A stretch of DNA of 64,000 nt from Mycobacterium sp. 852002-51163_SCH5372311 (lineage in GTDB: Bacteria; Actinomycetota; Actinomycetes; Mycobacteriales; Mycobacteriaceae). A program made the position numbers and the translations under genes. The stretch's first letter is position 1. Each line of letters begins with the position of its first letter. Location of the stretch: positions 22,733 through 86,732 of the forward strand of contig NZ_LZIJ01000147.1 of NCBI RefSeq assembly GCF_001667115.1, in the 5' to 3' direction. The notes under the pieces are model-generated. The model was not told the DNA's origin. It saw only the letters and a list, made by a program, of their open reading frames with translations, and searched no databases. Of the stretch, positions 62,603 through 64,000 are shown in pieces.

Positions 62603-64000
62603 CTACGGCCGGTCCGGGTCGGGCTCCCACGTTCCCGGGATCATGGGCACCTTCGGGCCACCACCGAACCCGTCATCCGTCAGGGTTGTCAGACCGGCGG
62701 CGGCGCCTGCGGCCTTGCGAGCCGTTCCCGTGAAACCCAGCGTCCCTCCGCTTTGATCCGAGGCCACCGTCGAAGGGGGCGGCTCTACATCGGAGTCCAG
62801 GTCCAAGAACTCGTGCCGGTGTCCCCGCTCATGCTCATTCATTGCGGCTCGGCGGCGCCGACGGGCACGCTCCTTTTCCCGCGCCGACGCGCCGGACGCA
62901 GCTGCGGCCGCGGTGATTTCGGGCTCGCGCGCTTTCCGTTGTGCGCTGCTGCTCATTCCTGTGCCCGCCCCCATGAACGGACCGCCCACCAAGTACGGGT
63001 AGGGCGGGGGAGGCGGGCCCGTCGGCGTCGTGGGCACGGTCGCGACCGTCGTCGTCAATGTGTGTGCGGTAGCGGGAGTCGAGACCGAGGTCGGTGCCGT
63101 GCCCTGGGACGCCAGTGCGACAGGGCTCGGGGCCGAGGATGCACTGATCGCCGGCAGATTGGTTACCTCGGGTAGCGGTGTCGTTGCTTCGGGCACCGCC
63201 GCCGGCTGCACAGCGGCCAGACCGCTCAAGGCAGCCAAGCCGCCGAGGAATGCGGGGCTCAGAAGAAGTGGCGAGCTGACTGCCAGTGCCGTCAGTTCCG
63301 GAAGGAACGCCTGGATAGCTTCAAACAGATGCCCGATCTCGTCGGCGATCAGTAGCGGGATGTCATTCAGTATCTGCTGCAGCGCCGCGGCCGGATCAGA
63401 CGGAAACTCCGCCAGGTCCCTTCCCAGCGTGTCGGTGATCTCGGTGATGCGGTTGATCCACCAACTCGCTTCCCTCGGGTTCCCGCCGTCGTTGTCGATG
63501 ATTCCGCCGCTATCGTCACCGCCGTCGCCTGCGGCGTCGCCGTGCATGATCTGGGGCGCCGCATCGGTTCGCGGTGCCGCTGCCACCGCCGCCCCCGAAA
63601 CCGCCTGATAGGTGGTCATCGTGGTGGCCGCCTGGACCCACATTCGCGTGTAGTCAGCCTCGTTGAGCGCGATCGGGATGGTGTTGATCCCGAAGAAATT
63701 GGTGGCCACCAGGACCGCGTGGACCGCATGGTTGGCGGCCAGCTCGGGAAGGGTCGGCATGGCCGCCAGCGCGGCGGTATAGGCCGCGGCCGCCGTCTCG
63801 TGTTGAGCGGCCATGCCCGCGCTGTTCACACTGGCCCGCATCAGCCACGCCAGATACGGCGCATGCGCGGCGGCGTACCTGGCCGCAGTGGGCCCTTCCC
63901 AGGACCCCCCTTCAACCGCACCCAACAGCGCGGACAACTCCGCGGCGACCGCGGCGTAGGTAGCGCTCAACGAACTCCACGCACCGGCCGCGGCCAGCAG
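62603..64000 (-). CDS. PPE family protein, PPW subfamily (5' end outside window)
   Basis: At least 465 residues, running off the window end; the first visible frame continues from 64000 ([18 protein letters not shown]). It is a paralogue of the gene at 60963-62522 and convergent to it. It carries the same [13 protein letters not shown] and [16 protein letters not shown] blocks, a basic patch [20 protein letters not shown], an acidic [10 protein letters not shown] stretch, and PPW motifs GFTGT and PMIPGTW. The linker between domains differs, so the pair has diverged there. Confidence 0.9.
   Translation of the reverse strand: MLAAAGAWSSLSATYAAVAAELSALLGAVEGGSWEGPTAARYAAAHAPYLAWLMRASVNSAGMAAQHETAAAAYTAALAAMPTLPELAANHAVHAVLVATNFFGINTIPIALNEADYTRMWVQAATTMTTYQAVSGAAVAAAPRTDAAPQIMHGDAAGDGGDDSGGIIDNDGGNPREASWWINRITEITDTLGRDLAEFPSDPAAALQQILNDIPLLIADEIGHLFEAIQAFLPELTALAVSSPLLLSPAFLGGLAALSGLAAVQPAAVPEATTPLPEVTNLPAISASSAPSPVALASQGTAPTSVSTPATAHTLTTTVATVPTTPTGPPPPPYPYLVGGPFMGAGTGMSSSAQRKAREPEITAAAAASGASAREKERARRRRRAAMNEHERGHRHEFLDLDSDVEPPPSTVASDQSGGTLGFTGTARKAAGAAAGLTTLTDDGFGGGPKVPMIPGTWEPDPDRP

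Overview
This window is GC-rich actinobacterial DNA that I read as a Mycobacterium chromosome. From 15292 onward, gene content and order follow the M. tuberculosis segment Rv0235c to Rv0276 and then PPE genes. The markers are aftD, lpqI, htdX, fabG4, fadA2, fadE5, an sdh1 operon, hsp20, nirBD, nnaR, narK3, aac(2')-I, pxpBC, fecB2, fadD2, fadE6 and two PPE-PPW proteins. These assignments rest on recalled family and protein sequences, not on a search. I cannot name the species; a non-tuberculous mycobacterium fits best.

Region 1 (1-14953) is not part of that backbone. It starts with the 3' part of a GMC oxidoreductase, a small acetyltransferase and a TMEM175-type channel. A divergent pair of PucR-type regulators follows, one of them translationally coupled to a tiny membrane protein. 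Next, all on the plus strand, come an MGAT-like acyltransferase, an acyl-CoA synthetase, a cytochrome P450, a phthalate-family ferredoxin reductase, a Rieske oxygenase, a Baeyer-Villiger-type flavin monooxygenase and a cholesterol-oxidase-like GMC enzyme. Four-base overlaps link P450 to reductase to Rieske oxygenase, so this looks like one uncharacterised oxidative pathway. I consider it the most interesting part of the window.

Region 2 (15292-36018) covers cell-wall assembly (LMF-like protein, AftD, Rv0236A-like peptide), the LpqI muramidase-type lipoprotein, a TetR regulator, a CLC channel (where M. tuberculosis has vapBC24), fatty-acid and mycolate-related enzymes (HtdX, FabG4, FadA2, FadE5), an inserted 2-oxoglutarate dioxygenase, a flavin reductase and succinate dehydrogenase 1. 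The fabG4/fadA2 and fadE5 promoters share a TTAC-N6-GTAA palindrome, suggesting a common repressor.

Region 3 (36097-47480) holds a small Rv0250c-like protein, a PEP-mutase/isocitrate-lyase-like enzyme, heat-shock Hsp20, and a nitrate/nitrite assimilation block: nirBD, a sirohydrochlorin chelatase (siroheme for NirB), NnaR and two tandem NarK transporters. The cobU-cobQ1-PPE2 segment of M. tuberculosis is missing here; a 54-bp tandem repeat lies at that junction.

Region 4 (46935-64000) holds the aminoglycoside acetyltransferase, the two 5-oxoprolinase subunits, a Tat-exported siderophore-binding lipoprotein, a LigD-type primase-polymerase, FadD2, an inserted ribbon-helix-helix protein with tandem 8-bp repeats, the double-domain FadE6, a hydrolase-TetR-glyoxalase module with a long operator, a membrane protein, a TetR/MpaB-type oxygenase pair, and two convergent PPE-PPW genes with arginine-rich patches; the second runs off the window. 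Two convergent intergenic regions (14954-15291 and 37236-37448) carry the same dispersed hairpin-forming repeat.
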